A stretch of DNA of 64,000 nucleotides from Nemania diffusa (Eukaryota > Ascomycota > Sordariomycetes > Xylariales > Xylariaceae), in the NCBI GenBank assembly GCA_038501195.1, contig JBBPUQ010000010.1:947501-1011500 (forward strand). Reading direction: 5' to 3'. The notes beneath the pieces are model-generated. The model saw nothing but the letters and a program-made list of their open reading frames with translations, ran no database searches and was not told the origin of the DNA. The translations under genes and the position numbers were made by a program. Positions 61,320 through 64,000 of the stretch are shown in pieces (the first letter of the stretch is position 1; every line of letters starts with the position of its first letter).

Positions 61320-63132
61320 AAGCTCGTAGTTTAGTCTCAACCTAGCTTCTGCATGTCTTCAGCACCACGTTTGTGCGAGAGCAGTAATACAATGGCTTCA
61401 GGCCGTGTGTAATACCAAGGATCATTAAAAAGTTAAGAGGTGTTCACGGGAATCGGCGGAGCTTGGAAATTGCATCGGCGCCGGCGGTCACTTCGGCCCG
61501 GAGTTCTCACCAGAGGGAATTGAGGACGATCAATAATGTATTTATTAAAACTATGCATGAGAGTCATATGTAAAAATCAATGGCAGGGCTTCATCTTGAA
61601 ATACGACTCCGAGGAACTTGGCATATGCGATTCTGCGAGTGCTATGTGCCTATAGATATTTGAACGTGAGAATAGCATCTTGGCACTTCAATTGTGAACT
61701 TTTGAAATAATACCTTGCCCCATATCCACTATCTCTTATGCGCATGATGAGAACGAGGCTTGAGTATCTGGGTCTTGAGTGGAGAAGATGGATCGCATTA
61801 ATAATGATCTGACGCGTAAATTTTAATTGCCTCGGGGAGTCGCGTGATGACGAAGACCGGTGAGATTATAGTATGTACCTGCGTATTACTCTACTCTACA
61901 GTATGGAATCTAGATAGATAGCTACCTTAGTGGCCCGGGGGGGGTGTTCGTAAGCATTGCAGCAACTATTACCAAGTCTCGAAAGCATTACAGGTGAAGA
62001 CAGTTGCTTAGCATTTACTAGCATTTAATTGTCACCTGTCGAAAAGGATTACTAAGACTAAAAAGCATGTCGAGACAGAAACCATGTCGAGACGGTAATT
62101 ATGTCGAAACAAGAAAGCATGTCGGAAACACCTACCTAGGTACTTGACTGCTAGGTACTTAATTGCTAAGTACTTGACTGCTAGGCATTTGACTGCAGGG
62201 CACTTGACTGCTAGCATTCGACTGCTAGGCAGTGCTGGGCACTCGACCTGCACTCGACTGCACTCGACTGCAAGGATCACCGACTGCAAGGATCACCAAC
62301 TGCAGGGATTTACCCTACCACTCAACCACCTGCACCACAACCACCGCCTCTAATACTAGGAAAACTAGTGCAATCGCTATACAGTCCGAGACTTTAGCGG
62401 CAAGTTTTGCACCCGTCGCAAACCGTTGCAAACTGTTATAAACTGTAGTATTTGTATACGTATGTCCAACTTGGACATAAATTATAACCTAGATATGGGT
62501 TATAATGTCGAAATGGATTATAATGTAGACATGGTTTCCGTCTGGACATGGTTTCTATTTCGACATATAGTCGGATTAAAAAGGTACACTCAAATAATAA
62601 GCAATTCATATATAAAAACCTTGTAGCAATGATATCTGGCCGTAATTGCCTGTCAACACCTGTCATACTTGCTGCAAGCCTTACTTCCTTAGATAACCTT
62701 GCTGCAACCCTTACGAAAACCCCCCCCGGGGCGCTAAGGTAGCGAGATAGGTAGAAGTCAGGTACCCTGATGGTGTGGGGCTTGGAACAAGGCTTCGTAC
62801 CTTCTTTTACAGTACCAGGAAGTACTTGCTGTGGAACACGGTGTGTACTGTATCGTTCGATATCAGTTCCAATCTTTGGTATTCACCCAAGCAACTGGGA
62901 GGTACGTATACTCTGTAGATAGGTATGTCCATTAAGCAAGTTTAGAAAATTTCCCTACCTACCTACCTACCTGACCTTCAGTAGCATCTTTTAGGCTCCA
63001 TCCTTTCCCTCTTTTGTTTGTCATCAACCTCCCGATCATTTCATATCAACTTCTAAAGCTAGACTTTCCTAATACCATAGACTTCTTCACACACAACGCA
63101 TAGCGTCCGACACTACATTCTCGCAATCCACC
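61320..63132. other. Intergenic region with tandem-repeat block
   Basis: 3' flank of SEC61, the repeats at 62065-62600, a C7G4 palindromic run near 62,720 and the peroxiredoxin promoter with four CTAC units near 62,955. No gene supported. Confidence 0.5.
62065..62600. repeat. Block of short, related tandem repeats
   Basis: Three arrays lie side by side. At 62065-62130 four units share ATGTCGARAC. At 62140-62228 six units of about 15 bp follow the pattern GTACTTGACTGCTAG with substitutions, then decay into 10-bp CACTCGACTG and 16-bp CAAGGATCACCRACTG copies up to about 62,305. At 62460-62580 words such as TTATAATGTCGAAATGG and GGACATGGTTTC recur. On the minus strand the 15-bp array encodes Leu-Ala-Val-Lys-Tyr-like pentapeptides, but no start, intron or family supports a gene. 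Confidence 0.7.
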
Positions 63133-63883
63133 ATGTCTTCTGCATTTGTCACTCGTCCGGCCCCGGAGTTCACGGCCACCACTGTCTTCCCTGGTGGCGA
63201 GTTCAAGGATATCTCTCTGTCGGAGTACCTCGGCCAGTGGTGTGTACTTTACCTGCTGCAATTGCCTGCTCTGAAGAAGCAACGGGGGATTGATGAATGC
63301 TAACGTGCCGGCTTCTCACAGGGTCGTTCTCCTCTTTTACCCCCTTGACTTCACCTTCGTGTGCCCGACCGAGATCATCCAGTACAACGAAGCCCTGCCT
63401 CGATTCAAAGCAATCAACACTACTGTCCTCGGCATCTCGACAGATTCGCACTTCTCTCATCTGGCCTGGACTGAGCGTCCCCGCAAGCAAGGTGGTCTCG
63501 GCTCTGACCTGCAGCTGCCCCTTGTATCTGATAAATCACACAAGATCTCACGCAGCTACGGTGTTCTCCTCGAAGACGAGGGAGTAGCACTGCGCGGTCT
63601 CTTCATCATCGATCCCAAGGGCGTACTGCGCCAGATCACCGTCAATGATCTCCCCGTCGGCCGTGACGTTGAGGAGACTCTCCGCCTCGTCCAAGCTTTC
63701 CAGTTCACCGACGAGCATGGCGAGGTCTGCCCAGCTGGCTGGCAGGCTGGTTCCAAGACAATGAAGGCGGATCCCAAGGGCAGCCTCGAGTATTTCGCCG
63801 CTCAGAATGGCGAGACTAACGGTACCAATGGTCATGCCAATGGCCATGCCAACGGCAACGGCAAGCGAGCTCGCGTGGACTAA
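63133..63883 (+). CDS. Typical 2-Cys peroxiredoxin, 222 aa
   Basis: Exons 63133-63239 and 63322-63883 (82-nt intron, GTGTGT donor, CACAG acceptor) give 223 codons. The peroxidatic Cys 50 is in FTFVCPTE and the resolving Cys 172 in EVCPAGW, with the usual spacing of a Tsa1/Prx1-type enzyme. The enzyme reduces peroxides with thioredoxin in the cytosol; the GGLG-like segment ([13 protein letters not shown]) is present as in eukaryotic peroxide-sensitive forms. An unusual Asn/Gly/His-rich tail (repeats of NGHA) and a basic KRARVD end extend the C-terminus where other members have the YF motif; SLEYFAA lies before it. The basic end could direct it to the nucleus (inference). Confidence 0.95.
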
Positions 63884-64000
63884 ATATTGCGGTACTACGG
63901 AATGCCACAGTAAATATTTCAATTGGAGTTGGAGATGGATAGGAAACGAAATAAATTTGGGTGTTGGTGAGATGAGGCTCTGTGCTTCTCCAACTTTGTG

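Noticed and set aside
62032..62289. Minus-strand 85-codon frame with pentapeptide repeats
   Set aside because: The repeat is explained by a 15-bp DNA tandem array; no intron, homologue or start context supports a gene.

Overview
The window looks like nuclear DNA of a filamentous ascomycete (Pezizomycotina, most likely a Sordariomycete). Genes are monocistronic and carry short introns of mostly 47-170 nt with GTAAGT-type donors, CTAAC/CTGAC-like branch points and YAG acceptors. The protein families are typical of the group (Clr5-ankyrin protein, Zn2Cys6 regulator, DUF1996 protein, fungal P450, FTA2-like proteins). Intergenic DNA is rich in the TACCTAGGTA / CCTACCTA motif. No tRNA, rRNA or CRISPR array was seen. 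Many reading frames were incomplete as single ORFs; I rebuilt exon structures by requiring phase-consistent splicing, and most models close exactly in frame.

Positions 1-22,200 are an accessory block. In order it holds: a 5'-truncated conserved fungal gene and a second uncharacterised gene; a 1,370-aa Clr5-ankyrin protein whose N-terminal domain sits in three small exons; an intact four-exon gene of unknown function; two divergent FTA2-like (kinase-fold) genes, one with an N-terminal tail of AT-hook motifs; a complete cytochrome P450; and decayed genes on both sides of the P450, broken by in-frame TAG codons and indels. A pair of 39-bp inverted arms at 22.0-22.1 kb and a single related arm at 12.9 kb mark an old transposon family.

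Positions 24,200-49,500 are more ordinary. They hold a single-pass membrane protein with a Gln-rich tail, a D-isomer 2-hydroxyacid dehydrogenase-like protein, a 154-bp MITE-like element with perfect 32-bp inverted ends, a secreted DUF1996 protein with telomere-like repeats in one intron, a Cys-rich/acidic small protein, a four-helix membrane protein, an 810-aa protein with DPW and GFGDFE motifs, the Fe-S assembly ATPase Cfd1, S-adenosylmethionine decarboxylase, a secreted eight-cysteine protein and a Zn2Cys6 regulator.

Positions 49,500-64,000 hold a large ABCC transporter convergent with the regulator, a 4.5-kb gene-poor stretch, SEC61 alpha, a block of short tandem repeats and a 2-Cys peroxiredoxin. 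Housekeeping functions (SEC61, CFD1, SAM decarboxylase, peroxiredoxin) are concentrated on the right; lineage-specific, duplicated and broken genes are on the left.
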